A stretch of 42,796 nt of DNA from Holophagae bacterium (GCA_012516935.1 JAAYVZ010000111.1:1-42796), one strand, 5' to 3'. Positions 32,628 through 40,383 are shown, counted from the stretch's first letter. The notes: generated by a model from the letters alone, not told the origin. Numbers and translations: made by a program.

Positions 32628-32656
32628 ACCTTACACGTCCGCCGGAAGCGGTTCAA
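32628..32656 (-). promoter_or_regulatory. Sigma-70-type promoter of the HU gene
   Basis: TTGAAC (32651-32656 read on the minus strand), an exact 17-bp spacer and TAAGGT (32628-32633). The -35 overlaps the rsmB stop codon. The leader would be about 16 nt and holds GGAGGGG. Confidence 0.7.
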
Positions 32657-33909
32657 GCCGGCCGCCGGAATAGGTGCACCGAGAAGCCGTCGCCCCAGGC
32701 CGAAGGCGGAATGACCACGCCTCCGCTCGGCCGCTGTACGAACGCCAGCCCCGGGGGCAGAGCCGAGGCCAACGGTACCGGCTCGAGGGCAAGCCCGACG
32801 ACGACCTGCTCGTTCTCCTCCGGCTCCAACGAGCAGGTGGCATACAGCAGGTGGCCACCCGGGGCCACGAGCCCGACAGCACCGGCGAGGATGCGGCGTT
32901 GCGCCGCGGCGAGCCCAGGCAGATCCTCGGCCCGCAGCCGCCACCGGATCTCCGGGTGCCGGCGCAGGGTCCCGGTACCCGAGCACGGTGCGTCCACCAC
33001 CACCAGGCCGCAGCGACCGGACACGAACGGCGGAGCGGTGGCGTCGGCGACCAGCACCGCCGCGCCGCACCCCCTCGCCGCCAGGGTGCGCCGCAACCGG
33101 ACGACGCGTCCCAGGTGCCGATCGGCGCCCACGAGGACGAGGCCCTCGCTATGCGCGTCGAGCACCAGCAGCTTGCCTCCGGGCGCAGCGGTCAGGTCGA
33201 GGACGCGGATCCCAGCCACCCAGGGCGCCAACCGAGCCACCAACGCCGCTGTGGGGTCGAGCGCGTAGCCGCCCCCCTCGGCAACGATCCGCACAGCAGC
33301 CGCGGCGTTACCGGTGACCACCCGGACCGCACGTGACCAGGGGTGGGGCACGAGCTCGCAGCCGGCAGCCCGTAGGCGCTGCTCGGTGTCACCGGCCGCC
33401 AGCACCGACAGCGGCGCCGGTTCCTGATCCGCCGCCAGGGCCGTCGCGAGCAGTGCCTCGCCAAAAAGCCCGCGCCAGCGCTCCACCATCCAGTCCGGGT
33501 GCGAAAGGCGCAGCCCGAGCGCCAGTGAGCGGTCCTCGGTCTCGGGCCACGCAGCGTGCGCCGCCTTGCGCAGCACCGCGTTGACGAGCGCCGCCGCCGG
33601 CCGACAGGTCGCCTTCGCAACGCGCACCGCCTCCGCCACTGCCACCGGCGGCGGGGTGGACAGACGCTGCGCCTCGTACACCCCGAGCCGCAGCACGGCG
33701 CGCACCTGGGGGTCGAGGGCCGACAAAGGCCGGTGCAGGTACGGAGTGAGAAGGTGGTCGATCGTGCGCTGCCAGCGCAGCGTTCCAAAAACCAGCTCGC
33801 GCGTCAGCGGTGGCGCGTCGCCCAGCAACCGGGCGGCGTACGCCCCAGCGCTGTCGACCCGCGCCAACACGCCCGCAGCGCGCTGGCGCGGGTCAGTTGA
33901 AGCGCTCAC
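32653..33909 (-). CDS. rsmB: 16S rRNA (cytosine-967-C5)-methyltransferase RsmB
   Basis: Methylates C967 of 16S rRNA. 418 residues from GTG 33909. Seen: an N-terminal NusB-like domain (about 5-135, ASTDPRQRAAGVLARVD, LTRELVFGTLRWQRTIDHLL, AVNEAVR-like VAVAEAVRVAK, AALVNAVLRKA); a SAM-binding Rossmann domain with VLDLTAAPGGKLL and ADRHLGRVVRL; the motif IV DAPCSGTGTLRRHPEIRWR; and the catalytic Cys of motif VI YATCSLEPEENE. Motif I has Thr where most have Cys (DLCAAPGGK), which is not catalytic. Overlaps the fmt 3' end by 17 bases, the usual fmt-rsmB order. Confidence 0.95.
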   Translation of the reverse strand: MSASTDPRQRAAGVLARVDSAGAYAARLLGDAPPLTRELVFGTLRWQRTIDHLLTPYLHRPLSALDPQVRAVLRLGVYEAQRLSTPPPVAVAEAVRVAKATCRPAAALVNAVLRKAAHAAWPETEDRSLALGLRLSHPDWMVERWRGLFGEALLATALAADQEPAPLSVLAAGDTEQRLRAAGCELVPHPWSRAVRVVTGNAAAAVRIVAEGGGYALDPTAALVARLAPWVAGIRVLDLTAAPGGKLLVLDAHSEGLVLVGADRHLGRVVRLRRTLAARGCGAAVLVADATAPPFVSGRCGLVVVDAPCSGTGTLRRHPEIRWRLRAEDLPGLAAAQRRILAGAVGLVAPGGHLLYATCSLEPEENEQVVVGLALEPVPLASALPPGLAFVQRPSGGVVIPPSAWGDGFSVHLFRRPA

Positions 33910-34828
33910 CCCGCGCCACCCGCTCACCGAGGATGAAGGCATCGGCCGGCAGCCGCCGCTTGCCCTCGCGCTGCAGCTCGCCGAGCACGGCGACCGTGCC
34001 GGCACCGCACCTCACGGCGATCCCGGCGGGAGAGACGTCGATCACGGTGCCGGGCGGCTCGTTGCCGGCCGTTGCACCCCCGACGCGGATGTCGTGCACC
34101 TTGACTCGCGCGCCACGGAAGTTGGAGTACAGCCCCGGGAACGGGTCGAACGCCCGACCGCGGCGGTCGAGCGTGGTGGCCGGGAGCGTCCAGTCGATCC
34201 GGCCCATCTTGCGTTCGAGCTTGGTCGTCACGGTGGCCGCCCGCTCGTCCTGCGGCTGCGGCACCAGCGAGCCCGCCGCGAGCGCGTGCAGCGTCTCCAC
34301 CAGAAGCTCGGCGCCGACCCGGGCGAGGAGCGGCTCGAGAGTGGCCGTTCGATCCCGCGGCCCGATCGGCACCGCGCGTTGCAGGAGGACCGGCCCAGTG
34401 TCGAACCCCTCGTCGAGCAGCATCGTGGTCACGCCGGTCTCGGCGTCGCCTTCGAGGATCGCCGTCTCGATCGGCGTCGGCCCTCGGTGCCGCGGCAACA
34501 GCGAGGGGTGCACGTTGACGAACCCCAACCGCGGGACGTCCAGCACCCGCGGGGTGATGAGACGACCGAAGGCGACGACCACCGCGACGTCCGGCCGCAG
34601 CTCCCCAAACGGCCGAAAGAACTCGTCGACGCCGAGCTTGTTGGGCTGGGCCACGGCGAGGCCCAGGCGCTCGGCGGCAACCACGACCGGCGGCCGGGTG
34701 AGCTCGAGGTGGCGGCCTGCCGGCCGGTCGGCCCTCGACACCACGAGCGGGATATCGAACCCCGCCGCCAGCAGCGCGTCGAGCGAGGGGAGCGCAAACA
34801 GCGGCGTCCCGAAAAAGACGACTCGCAT
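33893..34828 (-). CDS. fmt: Methionyl-tRNA formyltransferase
   Basis: Formylates initiator Met-tRNA. 311 residues. Seen: MRVVFFGTPLFALPSLDALL, VVSRADRPAGRHLELTRPPV, the active-site VNVHPSLLPRHRGPTPIETAILEGD (the catalytic Asn/His segment; most enzymes have RGAAPI), GVTTMLLDEGFDTGPVL with the third catalytic Asp, and a C-terminal OB-fold domain (FPGLYSNFRGARVKVHDIRV). The ATG at 34828 has no Shine-Dalgarno sequence but lies 6 nt after a TAGACT box, so a leaderless transcript is likely. First gene of fmt-rsmB, divergent from infC. Confidence 0.97.
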   Translation of the reverse strand: MRVVFFGTPLFALPSLDALLAAGFDIPLVVSRADRPAGRHLELTRPPVVVAAERLGLAVAQPNKLGVDEFFRPFGELRPDVAVVVAFGRLITPRVLDVPRLGFVNVHPSLLPRHRGPTPIETAILEGDAETGVTTMLLDEGFDTGPVLLQRAVPIGPRDRTATLEPLLARVGAELLVETLHALAAGSLVPQPQDERAATVTTKLERKMGRIDWTLPATTLDRRGRAFDPFPGLYSNFRGARVKVHDIRVGGATAGNEPPGTVIDVSPAGIAVRCGAGTVAVLGELQREGKRRLPADAFILGERVARGERFN

Positions 34829-34840
34829 CGCAGGAGTCTA
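34826..34840 (-). promoter_or_regulatory. -10 box placed for a leaderless fmt transcript
   Basis: TAGACT (34835-34840 on the minus strand), then exactly 6 nt (CCTGCG), then the fmt ATG at 34828. The first transcribed base would be the A of the ATG. The -35 region is weak. Confidence 0.55.
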
Positions 34841-35194
34841 ACCCACCACCTCCCCTGCGCGTTCCCCCGCCACCCAATCGAGAGCCTGGAGCCGAAAGCG
34901 CTCCCCCGCACCCCCGACGCGGCGCCGCCGCCCGCCCACCGGCCTGAGCCCGACCACCCGGTCGAGCGTCAAGAGCTGAGAACCGAGCATGTTGCGAGAG
35001 TGTCGATGCCTCACGGTGCGCCTGTTTCTGGTTGCTCCACCCCTGCCTTGTGCTGGCGAGCCCCGAGGCTCGATCGTCGACCGGTGGACGGGCGGGGCGG
35101 GCCTTGCGTCGCCGTTCCTTTGCTATACTTCGTCGGTCCTGCGCCGAGGCTGGGACTGCGGGGTGTCGTGAGCCACCCCTGGAGGAGGTAAGCC
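34829..35194. other. Divergent intergenic region between fmt and infC
   Basis: 366 bp with no convincing gene. It holds the fmt -10 box, a 6-bp hairpin CGAGCC-CCGA-GGCTCG at 35057-35072, a copy of the CGATCGTCGACC motif (35071-35082), the infC -10 candidate and the infC leader. The leader ends in a 6-bp stem GGGGTG/CACCCC (35160-35179) directly before the Shine-Dalgarno sequence. The stretch 34841-35056 shows nothing I can interpret. Confidence 0.6.
35104..35129 (+). promoter_or_regulatory. Probable infC promoter
   Basis: A near-perfect -10, TATACT (35124-35129). The only -35-like hexamer, TTGCGT (35104-35109), is 14 bp away, shorter than usual, so the -35 is uncertain. The leader would be about 59 nt. 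Confidence 0.5.
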
Positions 35195-35725
35195 ATCGCT
35201 GACGAACGCGATCGCACACGAATCAACGAGATGATCAGGTTGTCACCGGTCCGTCTGGTCGATGCTGACGGTAGCCAGGTCGGCATCGTCCCCGTCGAGG
35301 AAGCACTGGCCCTTGCCCGTACCCGCGGGCTCGATCTCGTCGAGGTCGCCCCCACTGCCCGCCCCATCGTTTGCAAGATCATGGACTGGGGCAAGTACCG
35401 CTACGAGCAGGAGAAGAAGGCCCGAGTCGCGCGCCGCAAGGAGCACCAGATCGAGGTCAAGGAGATCAAGTTCCGCCCCGGCGTCGCGGATCACGACTTC
35501 CAGACCAAGCTGGGCCTGGTTCGCAAGTTCCTCGAGCAGGGCAAGCACGTCAAGGTCACGATCATGTTCCGCCGCCGCGAGATGCGTCGCCCCGAGAACG
35601 GCTACGAGGTGATGGAGCGCATCAAGCAGGAGCTGGCGGACCTCGTGCGGCTGGAGCGCGATGTCGGCGCCCTCGAGGGGCGTGACCTGACGATGGTCCT
35701 CGCACCGCATCGCAAGAGCGCATAA
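35195..35725 (+). CDS. infC: Translation initiation factor IF-3, ATC start
   Basis: Binds the 30S subunit and checks initiator tRNA and start codon. 176 residues when read from ATC at 35195. Seen: ADERDRTRINEMIRLSPVRLVDADGSQVGIV (the N-terminal domain), the linker IVCKIMDWGKYRYEQEKKA, then the C-terminal domain EIKFRPGVADHDFQTKL and VTIMFRRREMRRPENGYEVM. An ATG at 35231 would remove the conserved RINE segment. The ATC has GGAGGAGGT 5 bases upstream, a very strong Shine-Dalgarno match. Rare start codons (AUU, AUC) are the known basis of IF-3 autoregulation, and an AUC start has been reported for the myxobacterial IF-3 gene. Not followed by rpmI-rplT as is usual. Confidence 0.95.
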   Translation: MADERDRTRINEMIRLSPVRLVDADGSQVGIVPVEEALALARTRGLDLVEVAPTARPIVCKIMDWGKYRYEQEKKARVARRKEHQIEVKEIKFRPGVADHDFQTKLGLVRKFLEQGKHVKVTIMFRRREMRRPENGYEVMERIKQELADLVRLERDVGALEGRDLTMVLAPHRKSA

Positions 35726-35763
35726 ATCCGGGGTATTACCCCAGTCCTGGAAGGAGAGTCGAA

Positions 35764-37146
35764 ATGGCAAACGGTCAGGGTCCGTGTCGCATCGCCCCCA
35801 ATCAGGTGCACGAGGTGTTAGCCCAGCACATGCTGGTGGACGGCTTCCACATCGTCCCTGATCTCGAACGCTCGCACGGCTCCTACCTCGTCGACGCGCG
35901 CGACGGCAAGGCCTACCTCGACCTCTTCTCCAACTTCGCGTCCCAGGCGCTGGGGTGGAACCACCCGGGATTCGCCGACCCCGCCTACCGCGAGCGTCTG
36001 CTCACCGCGGCCCTGCACAAGCCGGCCAACTCGGACCTCTACACCTGCTACTTCGCCGAGTTCATGGCCACCTTCGCCCGCCTCGCGGTACCCGAGTCGC
36101 ACCACCGCCACATGTTCGTCATCGAGGGCGGGGCGCTGGGCGTGGAGAACGCGCTGAAAGCCGCGTTCGACTGGAAGGTGCGGCGCAACCGAGCCAAGGG
36201 ACTAAGGGGTGAGTTCGGCAGCAAGGTCATCCACTTCAAGCAGGCGTTCCACGGCCGCACCGGCTACACGCTCTCGCTGACCAACACGGCCGACCCCCGC
36301 AAGTACGCGCTCTTCCCGAAGCTCGACTGGCCCCGCATCTCCAACCCCGGAATCGTCTTCCCGCTCGAGCAGCACCTCGTCGAGGTGGCCGACGCCGAGG
36401 CGCGTGCCGTCGCCGAGATCGAGGCCGCCGTGGCGCGCCACGGCGATGACATCGCCTGCCTGCTCATCGAGCCGATCCAGGCCGAGGGCGGCGACCACCA
36501 CTTCCGCCCGGAGTTCCTCCGCCGTCTCCGCGAGCTCGCTGATCGACACGACTTCCTGCTCGTTTTCGACGAGGTGCAGACCGGCCTCGGGCTGACCGGC
36601 ACCATGTGGGCCTGGCAAGGGCTCGGCGTCGAGCCGGATATCTTCTGCTTCGGCAAGAAGGTGCAGGTGTGTGGCATGTGCTCCAACGCCCGCATCGACG
36701 AGGTCGCCGACAACGTTTTCCAACTGTCCTCGCGCATCAACTCGACGTGGGGCGGCAACCTCACGGACATGGTGCGGGCGACCCGGATTCTCGAGATCAT
36801 CCACGAAGACGACCTTCTCGCCAATGCGCGCACCCTCGGCCAGTACCTGCAGGACCGCCTGCACGGTCTGGCGGCCGAGTACCCGGAGCTGGTCTCGCAG
36901 GTCCGCGGGCGAGGCATGATGATCGCTTTCGACCTGCCCGACGGCGCCCAGCGCAACGAGCTGGTGGTCGCGGCGCGCGAGCGCTGCCTGCTGCTGCTAC
37001 CGTGCGGTGACCGCTCGATCCGCTTCCGCCCGTATCTCGACCTGACGCGCGAGGATGCCGACAAGGCTCTCGCCCTGCTCGCCGACTCGCTGTCGGCGAT
37101 GCGGCGACCGTACGCTGGCCGGGGAATGGAAAAAGCCACGAAGTAG
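35764..37146 (+). CDS. lat: L-lysine 6-transaminase (lysine epsilon-aminotransferase)
   Basis: PLP enzyme that moves the epsilon amino group of lysine to 2-oxoglutarate, giving 2-aminoadipate 6-semialdehyde. 460 residues. Seen: the class-III fold with DLFSNFASQALGWNHP, KPANSDLYTCYFAEF, VIEGGALGVENALKAAFDWK, FHGRTGYTLSLTNT, IEPIQAEGGDHHF, VFDEVQTGLGLTGT (Asp269 holds the pyridine N) and the PLP lysine in CFGKKVQVCG (Lys298 or 299), then NSTWGGNLTDMVR. These match the LAT subfamily rather than ornithine or GABA aminotransferases. ATG has GGAAGGAGAG upstream. It starts 38 bases after infC with only a 5-bp hairpin (35730-35742) between, so co-transcription is likely. In cells it may serve lysine breakdown or osmolyte/pipecolate synthesis. 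Confidence 0.93.
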   Translation: MANGQGPCRIAPNQVHEVLAQHMLVDGFHIVPDLERSHGSYLVDARDGKAYLDLFSNFASQALGWNHPGFADPAYRERLLTAALHKPANSDLYTCYFAEFMATFARLAVPESHHRHMFVIEGGALGVENALKAAFDWKVRRNRAKGLRGEFGSKVIHFKQAFHGRTGYTLSLTNTADPRKYALFPKLDWPRISNPGIVFPLEQHLVEVADAEARAVAEIEAAVARHGDDIACLLIEPIQAEGGDHHFRPEFLRRLRELADRHDFLLVFDEVQTGLGLTGTMWAWQGLGVEPDIFCFGKKVQVCGMCSNARIDEVADNVFQLSSRINSTWGGNLTDMVRATRILEIIHEDDLLANARTLGQYLQDRLHGLAAEYPELVSQVRGRGMMIAFDLPDGAQRNELVVAARERCLLLLPCGDRSIRFRPYLDLTREDADKALALLADSLSAMRRPYAGRGMEKATK

Positions 37147-37243
37147 CAGCCGCTTCCGGTCCGTTGGGCAGGGGTCGACGAGCGGTGATCGGGGGGAGAG
37201 GCCCGGACATCCCGGCGAAGTCGAAGGTGCTTCCGCGGCGAGC

Positions 37244-37249
37244 TACAAT
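37244..37249 (+). promoter_or_regulatory. Possible -10 box of the Yip1/DUF2752 unit
   Basis: TACAAT 26 bases before the ATG at 37276, giving a leader of about 20 nt with AGGAG. No clear -35. The gap 37147-37243 after lat holds no terminator that I can see. Confidence 0.4.
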
Positions 37250-37275
37250 GGCGGCCGAAGACCAGGAGTGACGAG

Positions 37276-38037
37276 ATGGCCTCCAACCCGCCGCTGCCCC
37301 CCGAACCACCGTCGCCCTCCGGCATCGATCCGGCGTACGTCCCCCCGCCGCCCCCGCCTCCGATCGAGCCGGGCGGCGTGATCCCGCCGCCGTCGGATGG
37401 CCCCCAGCCGCTTCCGTGGGAGCAGCCCGGCTACCCGTTGCTCGAGGGGTTGTACGAGACCGCCAAGCTGTTCTTCACCGCTCCCGACGCCGCGTTCTCC
37501 CGTATGCAGGTGGCTGGAGAGCTCGGGCGTCCCATCCTTTACGCCATCGTCTTCGGGTGGCTCGGCATCATCGCCGGTCAGGTCTATCAGATCGCCATGG
37601 GCGGGGCGCTGTACAAGCTCCTCCCGGCGATACCGCAGGGCACCGATTTCGGCACCAACACACTGCTCAACGTCGGCATCATGGTGGTTGCACCGTTTCT
37701 GATCCTGATCGGTCTTTTCGTCGGCGCGGCCATCTACCACCTCTTCCTGATGCTGTACGGCGGCGCCAGCTCCGGGTTCGGGGCGACGGTGCGCGTCATG
37801 TGCTACGCCAGCACCGTCCAGGTGCTGCAGGTGCTGCCGCTGTGCGGAGGCCTGATCGGCACCGTCTGGGGGATCGTCCTGCAGATCATCGGTCTTGCCG
37901 TCGCGCACCGCACGACCAAGGGCAAAGCCGCGGCCGCCGTGCTGACACCCGCCGTGCTCTGTTGCGTCTGCGTCGCCGTGGTCGTGGCCCTATTCTTGAC
38001 CACGATCATGGCCGCGATCGGCGGGAAGATGCGGTGA
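37276..38037 (+). CDS. Yip1-family membrane protein
   Basis: 253 residues of unknown function. Seen: a Pro-rich cytoplasmic N terminus of about 60 residues (PPLPPEPPSPSG, PPPPPPPIEPGG), then LLEGLYETAKLFFTAPDAAFSRM, which is the YIP1 domain entry, and about five membrane helices (IVFGWLGIIAGQVYQIAMGG, NVGIMVVAPFLILIGLFVGAAIYHLFL, YASTVQVLQVLPLCGGLIGTVWGIVLQII, and a last one near 215-245). The motif YASTVQVLQVLP is typical of bacterial Yip1 proteins. AGGAG lies upstream of the ATG. Overlaps the DUF2752 gene (GTGA). Confidence 0.85.
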   Translation: MASNPPLPPEPPSPSGIDPAYVPPPPPPPIEPGGVIPPPSDGPQPLPWEQPGYPLLEGLYETAKLFFTAPDAAFSRMQVAGELGRPILYAIVFGWLGIIAGQVYQIAMGGALYKLLPAIPQGTDFGTNTLLNVGIMVVAPFLILIGLFVGAAIYHLFLMLYGGASSGFGATVRVMCYASTVQVLQVLPLCGGLIGTVWGIVLQIIGLAVAHRTTKGKAAAAVLTPAVLCCVCVAVVVALFLTTIMAAIGGKMR

Positions 38038-38435
38038 GGTGGCGCCGGGCGACCACGGAGGATCGTCAGCTTGCCTGGCTCTGGGGCGCCGCAGCGGTCT
38101 CGGCCGTCGTGCTGCGGCCGCTGTGGCTCGCGGTTGCGCCGCTCCTGCCGGCGTGCCCGCTGCGCACGCTGACCACGATCCCCTGCCCGACCTGCGGCTC
38201 CACCCGGGCTGGCCTCGCGCTGCTGCACGCCGACCTGCTCGGAGCGGTGCGGATCAACCCACTGGCGGCTCTGGCGGGCATCGCTTTCGTGCTGGGCGGA
38301 GTCGCCGCTCCGGCTTGGGTCTCGCTCGGTGGCCCGCTCCCCGATCTGCCGACACGGTGGCCACCGTGGGTGCGCCTCGGCGTGCTCGGTGCGATCCTGC
38401 TCAACTGGACGTGGTTGATGGTTGCGCTGCGGTGA
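38034..38435 (+). CDS. DUF2752 family membrane protein
   Basis: 133 residues from GTG 38034. Seen: a hydrophobic segment near the N terminus (WLWGAAAVSAVVLRPLWLAVAPLL), the DUF2752 signature CPTCGSTRAGLALLHADLLGAVRINPLA, and two further membrane helices (ALAGIAFVLGGVAAPAWV and LGVLGAILLNWTWLMVAL). The paired Cys of CPxCGxTR are conserved in the family; the function is not known. The start overlaps the Yip1 stop, so the two proteins are coupled. It converges on pyrE with only 3 bases between the two stop codons. Confidence 0.85.
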   Translation: MRWRRATTEDRQLAWLWGAAAVSAVVLRPLWLAVAPLLPACPLRTLTTIPCPTCGSTRAGLALLHADLLGAVRINPLAALAGIAFVLGGVAAPAWVSLGGPLPDLPTRWPPWVRLGVLGAILLNWTWLMVALR

Positions 38436-38438
38436 CCG

Positions 38439-39014
38439 TCAGGCCCGAGGGCGCGATCCGGGCTTGACGATCGGTACACCGGCCGCGCACAGCGGGCAGC
38501 TCTCGGGCGAGAAGTTCGGGATCTCGAGCGTCAACAGCGTCGTGTACGGGAGCGGCGAGAACGGGTGCTTCGTCCCGGAGCGGTCGACCATCGAGGCCAC
38601 GCCCACCACCACACCGCCGTGGCGCTGCACCACGTCCATGACCTCGCGGGTGGAGCCTCCGGTGGTGACCACGTCCTCGACCACCAGCACCCGCGTGCCA
38701 TCCTCGATCCGGAAGCCCCGACGCAGCGCCATCACCCCCTCGGTGCGCTCGGTGAACGCGAACGGCACGGCGAGCGCCCGCGCCACCTCGTGGCCGATGA
38801 TCACGCCGCCGAGCGCCGGAGAAACCACGAGCTGGGCACCGGCGGTGCGCAGCCGGGCCGCGAGCTGACGCCCCGCGACCTCGGCCCGTGCCGGCTCCGC
38901 GAGGTATACCGCACACTGCAGGTAGCGGCTCGAGTGGAGCCCCGACGAAAGCCGGAAGTGCCCCTCGAGGAGCGCCCCGGCCTCGGCCATGTCATCGAGC
39001 GTGATGGCGTGCAT
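38439..39014 (-). CDS. pyrE: Orotate phosphoribosyltransferase
   Basis: Makes orotidine 5'-phosphate from orotate and PRPP in pyrimidine synthesis. 191 residues. Seen: GHFRLSSGLHSSRYLQCAVYL, VVSPALGGVIIGHEVARAL, FTERTEG, the PRPP motif RVLVVEDVVTTGGSTREV, and a C-terminal CPLCAAGVPIVKPGS found in one PyrE subgroup; its two Cys may bind metal. ATG 39014 overlaps the stop of the sigma-54 activator gene (ATGA), an unexpected partner for a biosynthetic gene. Confidence 0.96.
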   Translation of the reverse strand: MHAITLDDMAEAGALLEGHFRLSSGLHSSRYLQCAVYLAEPARAEVAGRQLAARLRTAGAQLVVSPALGGVIIGHEVARALAVPFAFTERTEGVMALRRGFRIEDGTRVLVVEDVVTTGGSTREVMDVVQRHGGVVVGVASMVDRSGTKHPFSPLPYTTLLTLEIPNFSPESCPLCAAGVPIVKPGSRPRA

Positions 39015-40375
39015 CAGTCCTCCCGCTTCAGGCCGTACGCCTCGATCTTCTTGTACAGGTTGGAGCGCGGCGTCTGGATGGTGCGCGCGGTGGCGGCGAC
39101 GTTCCAGCCGTGGCGCTGGAGCTGGCGGATCAGGTAGGCCCGCTCCGCCTGCTCCTGGAACTCGGCGAGCGTGGCGGCGGCGAAGATCCCCCCGTCCTCC
39201 TGCACCACCGGCGGGACTCCGAGCACCAGGTCCACGCGGCGGATCTCGTCCTCGAGCTGCATGATCACTGCTCGCTCGACGATATTCTTGAGCTCCCGAA
39301 CGTTGCCGGGGAAGGGGTAGGCCGCAAGCTGGCGCAGCGCCTCGACGCTCCAGCGCTTGGGGCGTCGGTTGTACTCCTCGCAGGCCAGCCGCGTGAAGTG
39401 CTCGACCAGCGCCGGGACGTCGTCGGGGTGGGTCCGCAGCGGCGGAGTCCGGAGCACCACCACCGAGAGCCGGAAGAACAGGTCCTCGCGGAAGCGTCCG
39501 GCCCTCACCTCCTCCTGGAGGTCCTTGTTGGTCGCAGCGATGACCCGCACGTCCACGTGTCCGACCGTACCGGCGCCGATCGGCTCGACCTCACCGTCCT
39601 GCAGCGCCCGCAGCACCTTGGCTTGCGTCCGCAGCGACATGTCGCCGACCTCATCGAGGAAGAGCGTGCCCCCGTCGGCCTGCACGAACTTGCCCATCTG
39701 CTTGCGCACAGCCCCGGTGAAAGCGCCCTTCTCGTGGCCGAACAGCTCGGATTCGATGAGCTCTTCGGGGATCGCGGCACAGTTCACCCGCACGAAGGCC
39801 TGCCGCGCCCGCGGCGAGAGGTGGTGGATCCGCCGTGCTACCAGCTCCTTGCCGGTCCCCGACTCACCCACGACCAGCACCGTGGCCCGCGACGGCGCGA
39901 CGCGGGCGATGCCCTCCCGCAGCTCCGCCATCGCCGGCGCGCTCCCCAGCAGCGGCGGCTCTTCTTGCCCGACACCTCGCAGGCGGCGGTTCTCCTCGGC
40001 GAGCCTCCCGCGGCGCACGGCGCCTTGCACGGTGAGCAGCAACGTCGCGCGCTCGGGTGGCTTGTCGAGGAAGGCGTCGGCCCCAGCCTCCAGGCACGAG
40101 TGGGCGGTGAACTCGTCGCCGTGGCCGGTCAGCACGATGACCGGCACGTCGACGCCCCGGCTGCGCAAGTTGGCGAGCAGCCCGAGCCCGTCCATCCCCG
40201 GCATCTTGATGTCGAGCAACACGGCGTGCGGCTGCTCGCGGTCGATGCGGTCGAGGGCCGCGAACGCGTCCGCAGCCTCGCTCACCTCGAACCCGGCACC
40301 GGCCAGAATCGTCCTGACCACCAGCCGGTTGGCCGCGTTGTCGTCGACCACGAGGACACGCCCTGCATCGCCCAC
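39014..40375 (-). CDS. NtrC-family sigma-54-dependent response regulator
   Basis: Transcription activator of 453 residues from GTG 40375. Seen: a receiver domain (1-120) with acidic pair DD (11-12), phospho-acceptor Asp55 (LLDIKMPGMDG) and Lys105; an AAA+ domain (about 140-375) with Walker A GESGTGKE (170-177), the sigma-54 contact loop GAFTGA (217-222), Walker B GGTLFLDEVGDM and the FPGNVRELKN sensor; and a Fis-type HTH at the C terminus (GWNVAATARTIQTPRSNLYKKIEAYGL). All signal-relay residues are present. No histidine kinase gene is adjacent, so the partner is elsewhere. The open frame extends to 40477, but the receiver domain fixes the start near 40375. Coupled to pyrE by a 1-base overlap. 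Confidence 0.93.
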   Translation of the reverse strand: MGDAGRVLVVDDNAANRLVVRTILAGAGFEVSEAADAFAALDRIDREQPHAVLLDIKMPGMDGLGLLANLRSRGVDVPVIVLTGHGDEFTAHSCLEAGADAFLDKPPERATLLLTVQGAVRRGRLAEENRRLRGVGQEEPPLLGSAPAMAELREGIARVAPSRATVLVVGESGTGKELVARRIHHLSPRARQAFVRVNCAAIPEELIESELFGHEKGAFTGAVRKQMGKFVQADGGTLFLDEVGDMSLRTQAKVLRALQDGEVEPIGAGTVGHVDVRVIAATNKDLQEEVRAGRFREDLFFRLSVVVLRTPPLRTHPDDVPALVEHFTRLACEEYNRRPKRWSVEALRQLAAYPFPGNVRELKNIVERAVIMQLEDEIRRVDLVLGVPPVVQEDGGIFAAATLAEFQEQAERAYLIRQLQRHGWNVAATARTIQTPRSNLYKKIEAYGLKRED

Positions 40376-40383
40376 GAGGGGAG

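Noticed and set aside
35231-35725. infC starting at ATG 35231
   Set aside because: It would remove the conserved N-terminal RINE region and has no ribosome site, while ATC 35195 has a very strong one.
35730-35742. GGGGT-ATT-ACCCC hairpin between infC and lat as a terminator
   Set aside because: The stem is only 5 bp with a 3-nt loop and no T-run follows, so it is unlikely to stop transcription.
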